A stretch of DNA of 64,000 bases. It comes from Silurus meridionalis. Its lineage: Eukaryota > Chordata > Actinopteri > Siluriformes > Siluridae. Positions 24,972-37,489 of the stretch are shown piece by piece. The translations under genes and the position numbers were made by a program. The notes beneath the pieces were generated by a model. It saw only the letters and a list, made by a program, of their open reading frames with translations. It ran no database searches and was not told the origin of the DNA. The stretch spans positions 21,713,632 through 21,777,631 of the forward strand of contig NC_060885.1 of the NCBI RefSeq assembly GCF_014805685.1, in the 5' to 3' direction. Within the stretch, counting starts at the first letter, position 1, and each line of letters begins with the position of its first letter.

Positions 24972-26370
24972 AATTGGCCCAAAGCCTTACAATCTGTATT
25001 AAGTTTGTAATTTATCTGTATATTTACAATACAATACAATACCTAGGTGCATTTGCATCCGGTGGACCCCTCTTGAAGTACTTTATTATAGCCTAGCCAC
25101 ACTGTACAGCAATTAGAGAAACTGCTAATTGCTGTCATTTAGGCAACTGGAATAATGGTGGCAGACTTGAAGCATTTGGGAATAATGCAGTGTGACTGGG
25201 AAAGAGTGAAAATGTTCATAAACACCTCTGTAAGTTGGCCTGCACAGTACTTGAGTACCATCCCTGGAATCTATCTGGACCAGCTGCCTTTCTCGGATTG
25301 GTTCTGTAGAGGTATCATAATATCATTTAATAACTTTCTTTAAACAGGAGTTCCTCTTGACTTTAAAGTCAGACCATACACACTCTCGACATACCAAAAT
25401 AAATTAATTAGAGCTGTAGCAAAACAAACAGACTTTTAACTTGGGAGACTTCACACACAGCAATATGACCATAGATGTATAGACTGTAGCTATCTTGTAA
25501 ATCTATCTGTTCATTAACTAAGTGACAAATGGACTTCAATGTACTGTGAGATAGCGATTGTCTTAAATGGAGGCAGCACAATTAGCAAATTACCCACAGG
25601 CCTGTTTGCATGATGAATCTTTTGCACAACAGAAAACCTGTTTCATCTTAATGTCAAGCTGATGACTGTATTTTGTTTGCAGGTTGCTAATTAACCCCAA
25701 GGTCCTTCAAGCATTCTTTTTACATCTTCGGTTTGACAAAGGTGAAGATCTTGCCCTTGTAGCTGATGTATTCCACAGCATGCAGCTTGCAGTCCTAACC
25801 ACACTTGCTGTCTTGCATAACAATGAATCATTTCTGTTCTGTGTTAATGGACTACGGTCTATATTTATTACAAACTGCCAACCAAAACATTTCATGTAAA
25901 TTCAATGACATAAAACATATATATTAAAGGAACATTCCTCATACACAAAGCAAGACACCTGGAATAATCAAAAGCCACGTGCAAATTTGTAGTAATATGA
26001 AAAGATGTGACGAGAAATACTATGAATTGTAGCTCTACTTTTTCAAAACATTACATGTGTATGACATTTAATGAGATCCAATCACATTATACAAATGCAT
26101 TACATTTTCATACAACCTGAGTCTGAGGCTATAGCTGTTATAAAAATTAATATCTGAAAAAATTAATATCTGTAGATTTCTATCTAAGTGACCATCTAAC
26201 ACAAGTTGTACCATGTTTTTCTGACCTTTCATGCAAGTGCTAGCAGATATAACTATCACAATTATAGTTCTCAGACATGTTTTTTCCTCATTCTATTGTT
26301 ATGGAAGGCACAACCATGAGAATTCCTGCAAAATGGTTTGTTTATTGTATTGTAGTCCAGCACAAAACAT
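24972..26370. other. Intergenic stretch without recognised features
   Basis: Includes a short ACAAT-type run near 25025-25043. The open frame at 25684-25899 shows no family resemblance. Nothing else can be supported. Confidence 0.5.
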
Positions 26371-26480
26371 TTAACCTCCTACGACCTGGGTGTCCACATA
26401 CGTGGACATTGTGCACAATGGTGTCTTTTTAGTTTTCTGTAGATACAGACCGAGTGTCCACATAAGTGACATCATTTTTT
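26371..26480. mobile_element. Candidate piggyBac-like end adjacent to TTAA
   Basis: TTAA at 26371-26374 is followed by CCTCCTACGACCTGGG and the near-perfect palindrome TGTCCACATACGTGGACA (26391-26408), with a related GTGTCCACATAAGTGAC at about 26454. piggyBac elements insert at TTAA and their ends begin CC. No opposing end was found within 1 kb, so this is a fragment at most. Confidence 0.35.
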
Positions 26481-26876
26481 TCCAAGAAGAGCTTCATGTT
26501 CAAAGAAAATATATGGTTATTATAATTATTGGTTCTTCCTAACCCCAAATAACTGGAAGAAATCTGGAAGAAACCTGATTATAATAGTAGAGCTCTGAAG
26601 ACAAGGATTACATTTCACTAATGGCAACATGCGTGGATTAATTCTATCAAAGTGCCTCTATAACAATGCTATTTAAAGTATAATAAACATATAACAGTAA
26701 AATCATGTGTTCTGTCATTTATCTGTACAGTTACAGTATTGTAAACGTATGTGTGCACATCCGGGGAGAAAAAAAACTAATTTTGTTAGCAACTCAGTTC
26801 AAATCATCTATTTTTTTTTTTTTTACCAAGAGGGCACTTTGGACATAGTTTTTCTTATTTTTAATATCATAAAATT

Positions 26877-28428
26877 TGTACAAATTGTGAATAAAAACAG
26901 AATGCAATAATGTAGAAGTTTCAAATTTCAATATTTTATTCAGAACACAACATAGATGACATATCAAATGTTTACACTTAGAAAATGTAAAATTTTAAGG
27001 AAAAAATAACTTTTTAATTTCATGGCATCAACACATCTCAAAAAAGTTGGGACAAGGCCATGTTTAACACTGTGTGGCATCCCCTCTTCTTTTTATAACA
27101 TTCTGCAAACGTCTGTGGACTGAGAAGACATTAGGACAAGTTTAGGAATAGGAATGTTGTCCCATTCTTGTCTAATACAGGCTTCTAGTTGCTCAACTGT
27201 CTTAGGTCTTCTTTGTCACATCTTCCTCTTTATGATGCGCCAAATGTTTTCTATCAGTGAAAGATCTGGACTGCAGGTTGGCCATTTCAGTACCTGGATC
27301 CTTCTTCTATGCAGCCATGATGTTGTAATTGATGCAGTATGTGGTCTGGCATTGTTATGTTGGAAAATGCAAGGTCTTCCCTGAAAGAGACGACATCTGG
27401 ATGGGAGCATATGTTGTTCTAGAACTTGGATATACTTTTCAGCATTGATGGTGCCTTTCCAGGTGTGTAAGCTGCCCATGCCACACGCACTCATGCAACA
27501 CCATACCATCAGAGATGAAGGCTTCTGAACTGAGCGCTGATAACAACTTGGGTTGTCCTTATCCTCTTTAGTCTGGATGACATAGCGGCCCGGTTTTCCA
27601 AAAAGAACTTCAAATTTTGATTCGTCTGACCACAGAACAGTTTTCCACTTTGCCAGTCCATTTTAAATGAGCCTTGGCCCAGAGAAAACACCTGCGCCTC
27701 TCATTTATGTTTAGATATGGCTTTTTTTTTTTTTAGGAGTTTAGCCCGGCAACGGCGAATGGCACGATGAATTGTGTTCACCGACAATGTTTTCTGGAAG
27801 TATTCCTGAGCCCATGTTGTGATTTTCATTACAGTAGCATTCCTGTATATGATGCAGTGCCGTCTAAGGGCCTGAAGATCACGGGCATCCAGTTTGGTTT
27901 TCCGGCCTTGACCCTTACGCACAGGGATTGTTCCAGATTCTCTGAATCTTTGGATGATATTATGCACTGTAGATGATGATAACTTTAATCTCTTTGCAAT
28001 TTGTCACTGAGAAACTCCTTTCTGATATTGCTTCACTATTTTTTGCTGCAGCTTTGGGGGAATTGGTGATCCTCTGCCCATCTTGACTTCTGAGAGACAC
28101 TGCCACTCTGAGAGGCTCTTTTTATACCCAATCATGTTGCCAATTGAGCTAATAAGTTGCAAATTGGTCCTCCAGCTGTTCCTTATATGTACATTTAACT
28201 TTTCCGGCCCTTTTATTGCTACCTGTCCCAACTTTTTGGAATGTGTAGCTCTCATGAAATCCAAAATAAGCCAATATTTGGCATGACATTTCTCTTTCAA
28301 CATTTGATATGTTATCTTTATTCTATTGTGAATAAAATATACAGTAAGTTTATGAGATATGTAAATTATAGCATTCCTTTTTTATTCACAATTTGTACAG
28401 TGTCCCAACTTTTTTGGAATGGGGTTTG
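26877..28428 (-). pseudogene. Tc1/mariner element with inactivated transposase
   Basis: The right end is next to TA (28429-28430). Its reverse complement reads CAAACCCCATTCCAAAAAAG. The left end has lost about the first 35 bases and begins GTACAAATTGTGAATAAAAA. Transposase remains on the minus strand are split over frames 28085-28004 (MGRGSPIPPKLQQKIVKQY), 27967-27701 (HNIIQRFRESGTIPVRKGQ), 27691-27509 and 27509-27216 (MVWCCMSACGMG, QHNNARPHTA, IENIWRIIKRK). Several stops and shifts interrupt it. The second catalytic Asp is Asn in QHNNARPH, where the family has QxDNARPH. It is dead. Confidence 0.85.
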
Positions 28429-28704
28429 TACTTCTTGGGTTTATGCTCAGTGTTTAGAGGACTTTCTTTGACCAAGGCAAGGGAGATTAAGTTGCTGGTC
28501 TTATCTATTTGTTTGAAGTTGTGCTGAGAGCTGTTTGAGCTGGTGGTGAGGGTAAGCTTGATATTTATAACTGGAATTTGAGTGCTGTTTATTTTATTTC
28601 CCCTAGCTTTTTTAAATAAACATTATGTAACTTCAATTTAAATAATTTGTGTTTGTTCATTTACATTTTATTTCATTAAAGACAGACTTTTTTAGCTTTT
28701 TCTA

Positions 28705-28708
<4 letters not shown>

Positions 28709-28740
<32 letters not shown>
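28709..28740. repeat. CT dinucleotide microsatellite
   Basis: About 14 CT units ending in CACACA. The adjoining stretch to 28895 holds nothing recognisable. Confidence 0.85.
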
Positions 28741-28741
<1 letters not shown>

Positions 28742-28894
28742 TATCATGGTAATAGATCATGGAAATTTTAATTGCAATGACCAGTTTCACCACTTTTTTT
28801 ATTTAATTTTTTATATAACTATCTGTATTATCTATAAAATATCTATCTTTAAAATGTATCCCCTATTAAATGTTACTGAAATGTACATTAAAAA

Positions 28895-29165
28895 CCATCA
28901 TATTACACAAAAATAGGCAGATGCAAGTGCAGAATCTTCTTTAATATTGCGAAACATAAAATACATACATACATTGGAAACACAACACATAACTGGCAAC
29001 ATGAATAAAGAACTAAAACCTGAACCTAAGCATGAGCAAGGACATGGGAAGACAATATGTGTTGTGAAGGGTGAAGCTACAGTATATACCTGAGTGCTAA
29101 TCAAGATGACTAGGAACAGGTGTGAGTGATCAGTGACATGTGACAAACATGGAAATAACATGGCT
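28895..29165. repeat. Possible dispersed repeat of unknown class
   Basis: Contains GAGTGCTAATCAAGATGACT followed by AGGAACAGGTGTGAGTGATC, words that recur in fish intergenic DNA. No ends or coding frame can be assigned. The open minus-strand frame here is not recognisable. Confidence 0.3.
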
Positions 29166-29767
29166 GTTGTGTATTGTAGTCTACACCTTAAAATAATTTA
29201 CCCATCTGCTTCGTGTTACAGGCATTACAAGAATAATTGATGTTTACTTAATAATTTCTGAGGCTTAAAATCATTATCATTATTAATGTTGGCTGACAAC
29301 AAGTATAGACAGCAAATATATTCATTTCCAAGAAATGCATTACATTTGCAATTCAAATAAATTGTCTAATAATGGAATCACAGCCATGTTCGGCTCTCTA
29401 GTTTATGCACTAAACACAACCTGAAAAATGAATTAGAAAGGGTTCAATAGACTAAGTAGTTGATCATTCTATTTCCCAGCCGGGTAAGAAAAATAATCAT
29501 AATTCCTTTTGCTAGTTTAGGGCTTCCTGATGTTGTATTTCAATGAATTTCTTAATATTCAACACAAGCAAAACAGCATAGAATTTATTCATCTTTTTTT
29601 CAGGCACAGATTTATTTTCTTTTTCACAGTGTTGAGTTTTTTTTTTTTAGCACACTACATAAATGTATTAAGAGGTGAGGAGTGCAGCACAAAAAGGACA
29701 GGCTTACAACATCTGTAAAAAAAATTAAAAAAAAAAGGTATAACAAAAACAAGAGATGGCATGGAAC

Positions 29768-29771
<4 letters not shown>

Positions 29772-29828
<57 letters not shown>
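29772..29828. repeat. CA dinucleotide microsatellite
   Basis: About 28 CA units. The stretch from here to the gabrg1 stop codon (29830-31480) is AT-rich, probably including the 3' untranslated region, and has no other recognised feature. Confidence 0.92.
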
Positions 29829-29830
<2 letters not shown>

Positions 29831-31187
29831 CAAGCACATTGAAACTCCATTTATTATTGATAACAGAAATAAGCAATGACAGAAAAATACAACATTTATA
29901 ATGCCTCGTTTATCTATTTATATCAAAAATATAAATAGACTTCATTTTGTAAATGTTCATTGCTATTTCACTGCTATAAGAAACAGCATTCTGCATAGGG
30001 TGGACTAAATGTTGAAATACTGAGTGAACGAGTATGTGTCGTGATTTGAGAGATGTGTCAAGGCTTACTGTACACAACACACACCGATCTATAATTCTAC
30101 TTTATAATATGTTGCAGCAGTATGAGGCTGCGAAATAGAAGAACAGCTGAAAAAAGAGTGAGAGAGTAGAACAGTAGCATCAGACACGCACACGTTCACA
30201 AACCGCTTTATAATGACTGCTGACAGGTAAATTAGAACTGGAGCTACAAAACAGAATGTAAAAAAATGATCATGCTTATAATGCTCCTTGTTTTACTATA
30301 GTTTCCATCTGAATGGTCTGTAAGTGTTAAACTACACAAAAGGCCTCTATGGCTTTGTCATAATCTGACAGGAAGTAATTAACTTGTCCATTGTTTTGAG
30401 TGTGTGCATTTGGGTAAATCTGAGGAGCCGAGTGAAAAAGAAAGACTAAATCTGTCTTCCAGACAAGAACATTTGGTTCTATTATCCATAGGATCTCTGA
30501 TGTGTCATTAGATTAAAGCAACGTGACACTCGAAAAACCTATGAGAAAAGCTTCTGATGGACAATGACAGATTACAGAGTGACTATGTGAACTTCTTGGC
30601 CACAATGTGCTATACCAGAGGCTTTGTTACGAACATTACTAATCATTCGATCAAATATTGTTAGTTGTTGAACTATAAAAAAACATTTGAGCATTATGCG
30701 TCGTAAAATGTTTGGCTCGATGGCTATGTGTATACATATATTTATAGAAAATACATTGACAATGCATACGTGTATTTACAGTGACATGAAAGTCTTTTGT
30801 ACATTACTTAATACAGAAATTGGATTATCCCAGTATGCTGTAATTATTGGCTATTTCCAAGAGAATGGCTTAAGCGTAAATTTGAGCACATTCGGAAAAA
30901 AACTCTTAAATCTACCTACGCTTTGGTATGTTAGGGCACAAGGAAGCTGGATATTTGTGTGTATAGATATATATGCAGTATATATGTAATTATTGTTGCT
31001 TTCTTTTACAATGACAACTACTCAGCCCAGCATCTACATAGCTACTAGTAAATAGGTAAACTTGTTGTTATATGTTAAATTCCCGCTAAAAGCCATTAAT
31101 GTTTTTAAACTAAGTATGCCGAAAGCTAAAAAAAATGCTAAGTTCATTCAAAATAATATCTTTCATTGCGCCAAACCTCAAAGATGT

Positions 31188-31193
31188 TTTATT
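31188..31193 (-). terminator. Candidate polyadenylation signal AATAAA for gabrg1
   Basis: AATAAA is present on the minus strand about 290 bases after the gabrg1 stop codon. It is the first canonical hexamer I noticed downstream. The hexamer alone is weak evidence in AT-rich DNA. Confidence 0.3.
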
Positions 31194-31481
31194 ACTGAGC
31201 AAGGCAGATATGTCTTATGAACTTGTTTTAAATAATCTGTAATATTAAATTTCTGCTGGTATTATTTAAAGTAATGTAATATGTCACATGCACCTCTTCA
31301 TTCTTTTCTTCACTAACACATTCTCACCCAGTAAAATACAACACATCAACGCTTGAAGACACCACCGGTAAAACTTTTGCTCTTATCCACCCAGTCTTAA
31401 ACACCATCAAGAGGATAGGGGAAATTTACAAATGATTTTCAAACATTTCAAAATAAGTCCAGCCTCACTCACATCATATCT

Positions 31482-34400
31482 TTATATGAGATAAAGGTAT
31501 CCAATCCAATACACAAGGTTGAAGAGGCCAAAAGCAGTTGGAAAAAATATTCGGGAGTAGGAGTCAATTTTGGACACATGAACATGCATCCTGTTTTCAC
31601 GCCATGCCCCCGAGCGGCAGTCATCGAAGCAGCAGAAGAAACTTGTGCAGTCTTTCCCATCCAGACACTCATACGTGTAATCGTCATCATCATGATAGGG
31701 AGCAATGTTGTTCATTTGAAGCAGAGACGTTCCTGGTCTGATGTCCCCCATGCTTGATTTCTGTCATAGAAGAATAAAAAAATTATTTTGCTGGCTATTA
31801 GAATGGTGGCTAGGCAAAGAAAAGAATCAAAAGCAAAAGAATCATAAAGCAAAGAATCATAAAAAAAAACAACAGTTATCATTTGGAGTTAAATTTTTTG
31901 TTTTGTATATAGAATTAGAAATTTTTAAATCTTGATCAGAAAAAAATGACATTTTTAAATAAATATTTGCTTTGCTTTGGCTGGTTCATGGTGTATTTTA
32001 CCTACTTCTGTTCAAGTTTCTATTTGTGTGAGAGTAAGTTGCTATGATCCAATGCATTTTTGTCCATTGATATTCAGTATTAATGGATAATAGAACATAG
32101 GCAGAGAGTATTATTAGCTCACCGGTGCACTGCTGGACTTGGTTTTCTTGCTCTGACGATTACTGGTGAAGTAGTGCAGTGTTCCATACTCCATAAGTGC
32201 AGCAAAGGTGAAGATGAAGCAAACAGACACAAACAAATCCATGGCTGTCACATAAGACACCTTTGGCAATGACTTCCTGGATATGGTGCTGAGAGTTGTC
32301 ATAGTAAGGACGGTTGTTATACCTGTGTCAAAAATAATACACATTTAAATCATGTTGCAAATGGAATTTGTGAAACTAGATAATCTATACATATAATTGA
32401 ATAAGACCTTTTTTTTTGTGCTTTGTGAAAAGTTATATTTTATTTGTTTTCTTTTACATATTAATCTCGTAAACTACCTAAAGACGTTCGAGCAGGGACA
32501 GCGTCTTTGTTTATCCAGAAGGATACCCAAGACAGCACTACAATCATGCTGCAGGGGATGTAGGTCTGGATGGTGAAGTAGCCCATTCTCCGGCTCAGAT
32601 CAAAGAAGATCGTCATAATCACATACTCCCCTGAATAAAACAATCATCAATATCTTATATAAGACTTATATAATTAATTAAATATTCAAAGTCTGTTTAA
32701 AAGTGATTTTTCACAGCATACATGATCCGACAATGTATTGAGTTATAAATGCTGCATAACTTAGAGCTGAATCATTGTACTGCAAGCCCATTATTTTACA
32801 TGGCACGACACTTAAATGTCACTGACTGACATTCCACAGATTGGCATTCACTGCTCAGGTCATTATCTAGTTATCATTTCTTTTGGACAACCTACCAGAC
32901 TGAGTATGTGCCACATCAGACGTGTTGCGCAAGCCTACAAAGGCAAACTGATAAAGTCGCCAGTACCGTTGATCAGCTACTTCGACAGCACGGCGCTGCC
33001 ATCTATACTGGATCTCATTTTTTGGATATCCGTCTGCAAAATAACACAATCACATACACATCTCCCAAAAAGTTCACACACACTACACATTACAAACACT
33101 CAGCAACGATGTACAGCCCGCACACACAAGAATGGCAGAATGGCACTGAGGCATAAAAGACATGTCATGCCATTTCCTCAACGTTCCACCCATGGTGATT
33201 GATAACACATATGAGAAGCTGAGGGAGAGCACACACAGCAGATGCAGGGATGACACACACATTGAAAAACAGACTAATGTAAAGGTGGCTGAAGGGGGAT
33301 GAGAATTTAGCAGGAGGATGGTACACCGCCCATCCTCATTGAGGGACTGGAAGATGGTATTTGGGGCAGGCCAGAGGTCATGTTTGGCCACAGTAGGTGG
33401 TGAATGAAAATTGGTCAGCTGACAAAGGCAATGTGTGGGATTGTTTGGCCAGCAGCACTCAGGACGGGGCTGAGGCTGAGTGACAGACTGATGATAACAG
33501 TTTTAACACCTACAGCTTGAAAACTCCAGCGGACACGAATGTTCATCCATAGGAAAGTTATGCAGCTTAAGGTAGCATTCCGCATTAATAGTCAACCTGA
33601 CAAAAACAGAATAGTGTCAGAAAAAACAAAACAGTCTCAGTCTCTGAGTCTCACAAATGCACTGAATTGTGCAAACCACTATGTTTCATGACTCTATCAA
33701 CTTGGTCTATTATTTAGTTTCCACTAGCATACATAGGTGTAGATTAAACGAGTCAGTGACTTAAACTGTATGTGTCCGCAGACAGCAGGGGCAACTTTTT
33801 TTTACAGAAGCAAACGCTACAGGACAGGAGAACAAAAGCACAAATCTCAGCTGCACAAACAACAATCAACCGACACAAGCGAAAAAAACAAATGCAATGC
33901 AATGACACACCTCAGCGTATACATGACGCGTCCATTGCTCCAAAGACGCAGGAGCCGGTTTGGCGTAGTTATCCAGTGGGCATCGGATTTGCGGGAGTTG
34001 CGAAAAAACGTATCAGGGATCCAGATCTTTCCCACCATGTTGCTGTTTAGCATGAGGAGCTTCATGGTGCTGTTAAACTTGAGCCGGCTGTCATACCAAG
34101 TCTGAGCGAAGAAGATGTCTATGGTATACTCCTAATGTCCAGAGCAACAAAACGAAAACACAAAAATGTAAATGTCAAGATAGGTATCTTTTTTTAACAC
34201 TACATCTTCCATATATGTGTGTAGATATGTCGTACAGTATTAGCTCACCATGTTGATGGGATCCACTGGGCCTATGCTGTTCACGTACACAGCTGTCTCA
34301 ATGACTGTAGGTCTTACTGGAAAACATGCAGTTCTATTTAGACGCTGACCAAAATAAATATATATGTTTTTATTTAGTGTTAATAACATTTTAATTCGTA

Positions 34401-37400
34401 TATGGAATTCTTAAAGTACATTCACTAATATAATAATTAAATAAAGGTGACACTGAAGAAATGTAATGGATTATGGATTAGTATTTTCGCTAATACGAAG
34501 ATATTCATATACTGTATACATGAATGACTATTTGTTGTTGATGCGCTTTTTCAGCAGCATCCAAACAATGCAGTTCTAAAGGGATGATGCATCACAAAAA
34601 GCCCACAGGTCCACTTCACACCCCCTCATTGTCGGCTTTGAGCAGTATCGAACTACACTTATCGTCTCTCCCATTTGTGCTCCTTAGCCGTTTTCACTTT
34701 CTTTCAGACAAAGAAGGACGATCAGTGAGGATTTTACTCTACTGTGCACTGATACTCCAGTGAGTCATTTTAAACAACAAAGCTGTGGACAGCACCTCAT
34801 TCATATACATAGTATATTCTTACAGCAAAGCATAAGCACTACAACAAATACAAATAAATCAATACATTTTATATATAAACATTTTATTGAAATAATGCAT
34901 AGAATCCTGTTCATACAGGCCAAGAGCTTATGTCAAAGTACACACCATTCATTAGAATGGAGGAAAATGAATAATGAGTAGAAAAGCACAAATAAATAAT
35001 TCATTGACCAGACTAGTCTGCAATGAAAAAACACTAGACACAAATAATTACAATTTACAACCGTGGTGAGCAGAAAAGCATCTTAGAATGGCTTATAGAA
35101 GATCACATCAGATTCCACTCCAAAAAAGTCCAGATGTTTTGCTTTTTAATCGTTAACTGACCGATTTGGGTGAGTCCACTATACAAATGTTTACCTTGGC
35201 TAGCTGTTCTTGACTAAAAGGAGTGTAATGCTATGTATTTTTTTATATCAGCTGCTGTGGTTCATACACCAGAAGATTTTATGTCTTGTATGAGTTCTGA
35301 GATGCTTTTCTGCAGAGCGGAAAAGATTGAGTATTTGAGTTATTATATCTTTCATGGCTTCCTGAAACAATAAGGCAAATTTTCTTTGCCCTATTTTAAC
35401 TACAAGATGTTTCCAACCACAAAGATGTTTTTTTGCCCCACGCCATTCTGTGTACACTCTAGAGCAGTGGTCCCCAACCCCCGGTCTGTGGGTCAATTGG
35501 TACCGGGCTGCACAGAAATAACACATAACTTACATTTTTTCCATTTTATTTCTTATCTGATTTTGAAAAATTACCGGATTCTCTCCGCCACATCTGTCTA
35601 TGACTCACTCTTGAAGCATGTGAAGATGCTTGGCTTCGGTCACATGTCTTACCTACATCCGCTACCTTCTTAATGGTGCTTAACAGTTTTTATGGCGATC
35701 GTATCAATTTATTTTGTTGTATTTATCCACCACACCTTAAAGGCTGGTCCGTGAAAACATTGACATTAAACCGGTCCATGGTGCAAAAAAGGTTGGGGAC
35801 TATTGCTCTAGAGACTCTTTTGTTTTAGAATCCCAGGAGATGAGCAGCTTGTCCATATGTACCTCCTCCACATATTGTACTGTATTCAGAGAGTAATTAT
35901 TGGCATACTTTCAAACTATGTGCTGTGTTGCCAACCAATAAAAATGAACGGGAATCTATACAAGGTTTTTGTATTAACTTGCCTCCAATGTCTGGTCGCA
36001 GTTTGTTGTCATATCCCTGCAGTAATTTATTCAGGATGAGTGTGACATCGCTGTCATAAACCTTTGGGGATAAAACCCAAGTTTTATTTATGGGAACATC
36101 CTCATAGTCTTCCTCCTCAGCTTTACTGGATCCAAATGCCATGCTGACAACATGGAGGAGGAAAAAAATATCCATCAAACATGAAGAATTAGGCATAGAG
36201 TAAGATACATACTCACATACACAACATACAAATTCAAACTAGTAAATATAATGTTGTCTGGAAGGAAGACAGAAGTTATAGGAAAATTTATTTACACTCC
36301 AAACCTTAATCGATAAAAAAACAATGCATCATTTGAATTGTTGTGTGTTTACTAATTCATGTAAAACCATGTTAATCTAAGAATGGCACCTGATAGAAAA
36401 TATGACGACACACAGGAATAGAATGAGCATATCATTTATTAATGTAAAATCTTTAGCAGGAGATATTGAGAATGTTATATTTATTAAATAAGTGCAAAAG
36501 AAATGGGACTAATGATGATGAAAATGTGGTTTGGCTCAGACTGAATGTCCGAACCACTGAAGGTTAGAGGTATAAATTATCTCTCTGTTTCTCTCTTTCT
36601 CTAAGTGACTCCTCTGGCCTCATAGTACACGTCGCTGTCTCAGAATACACTTTTAATTAATCTCTGCTTTTGTTTTGTTTACAGGCTAGAAATTTCCATA
36701 AATCCCTTACAGTCAAATTCAATAGATTCCAGCTCTTAAGCAACCAAACTTGAAGCTCTGTTTGTTTATCCTCTATAAACAAACACACTGAGAAATAATC
36801 TAATGTGGTATATAGAACAGACAAGTAGCAAATAAGCTGACATAAAGCTTAAATCATCAGCACTTCATCATCACTCTTTCTGCATGGGGCATCACAGAGT
36901 TTGTACCAAAAAAAAATCCTCATTATGAATCACAAAAAAGATTTTACGCTTTATTCAAAGTCTGACATTCAAATATTGATGCATGAAATAATTATGTTAG
37001 CACCAAGTCCAAGTTGGATAAAAATCCATAGAAGAAAGCAAGACCATATTGGTGTTTTATTTAAAAAAATAATAAAAAAAAAAAATAGAAAAACTGCTTT
37101 TCTTGCTGAACGGTTGCAAACTGAGGTCTCCTCAAGGTTGATTTAATAAATGGCCCTGCAATTACTTAAACAACCATCTAAAACAAACCGGATTAAGCAA
37201 TACCAGCTTTATTGCCCTATCAATGTCTAATAAAATAACAATCGTTTTCAGAAGGGTACAACTAAAGAAATGTCAGTTAAGCATGGAGATGGCCTGAAGA
37301 CCATCACCAAGCGGTTTGCTGCACTCGCAGTGACTTTAGGCAGATTCAGCTGAAGCACGACAGCACCGCAGGATATGGTCGAGGTTTATCAGCATTTGGC

Positions 37401-37489
37401 TTTCTGATTTGTTCTTACCATAGTCCGAGCAGTCCGGACATCAGCCAGACCAGCGCATCTCTCCTCCTTCGGGGATGGAGCATAGCCAT
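31482..37489 (-). CDS. gabrg1: GABA-A receptor gamma-1 subunit, complete, nine coding exons (457 aa)
   Basis: Gamma subunit of the synaptic GABA-A chloride channel, forming the benzodiazepine site with an alpha chain. Exons (minus strand): 37419-37489, 35983-36143, 34249-34316, 33911-34131, 33514-33596, 32896-33033, 32478-32630, 32123-32322, 31482-31760. They total 1374 nt and end in TAA. Exons 1-2 give the signal peptide and an acidic N-terminus with the N-glycosylation site NKTW. Exons 3-6 give the ligand-binding domain ([23 protein letters not shown], Cys-loop [15 protein letters not shown]). Exons 7-8 give M1, M2 and M3 ([15 protein letters not shown] across the junction). Exon 9 gives the intracellular loop with the gamma-type cysteine cluster [12 protein letters not shown] and M4, ending [33 protein letters not shown] and [16 protein letters not shown] favour gamma-1 over gamma-2 and gamma-3. 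Intron 2 is of the GC-AG class. The gene is very compact, spanning about 6 kb. Confidence 0.96.
35457..35813. mobile_element. hAT-type MITE with 8-bp target duplication in gabrg1 intron 2
   Basis: The element spans 35465-35805 (341 bp) with the perfect duplication CTCTAGAG at 35457-35464 and 35806-35813. The left end is CAGTGGTCCCCAACCCCCGG. The right end, reverse-complemented, is CAATAGTCCCCAACC. The 8-bp duplication and CA-start ends are those of the hAT superfamily. The interior has no coding frame. Confidence 0.85.
35979..35986 (-). other. GC-type 5' splice site, gabrg1 intron 2
   Basis: Exon 2 ends ATTGGAG and the intron begins GCAAGTTAATAC, giving the junction AG|GCAAGT. The first bases of the intron are 35982-35981. 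Exon 3 starts after AG at 34318-34317 with TAAGACCTACAG. Only a cut before GC joins the frames to give the family sequence DIG-VRPTVIE. No GT near the exon end gives the same frame and the conserved residues. Apart from GC the donor is a perfect consensus, as is usual for GC-AG introns. Confidence 0.88.

Noticed and set aside
25684..25899. A 71-codon plus-strand frame
   Set aside because: It can be read on both strands, matches no family that I recognise and has no supporting context.
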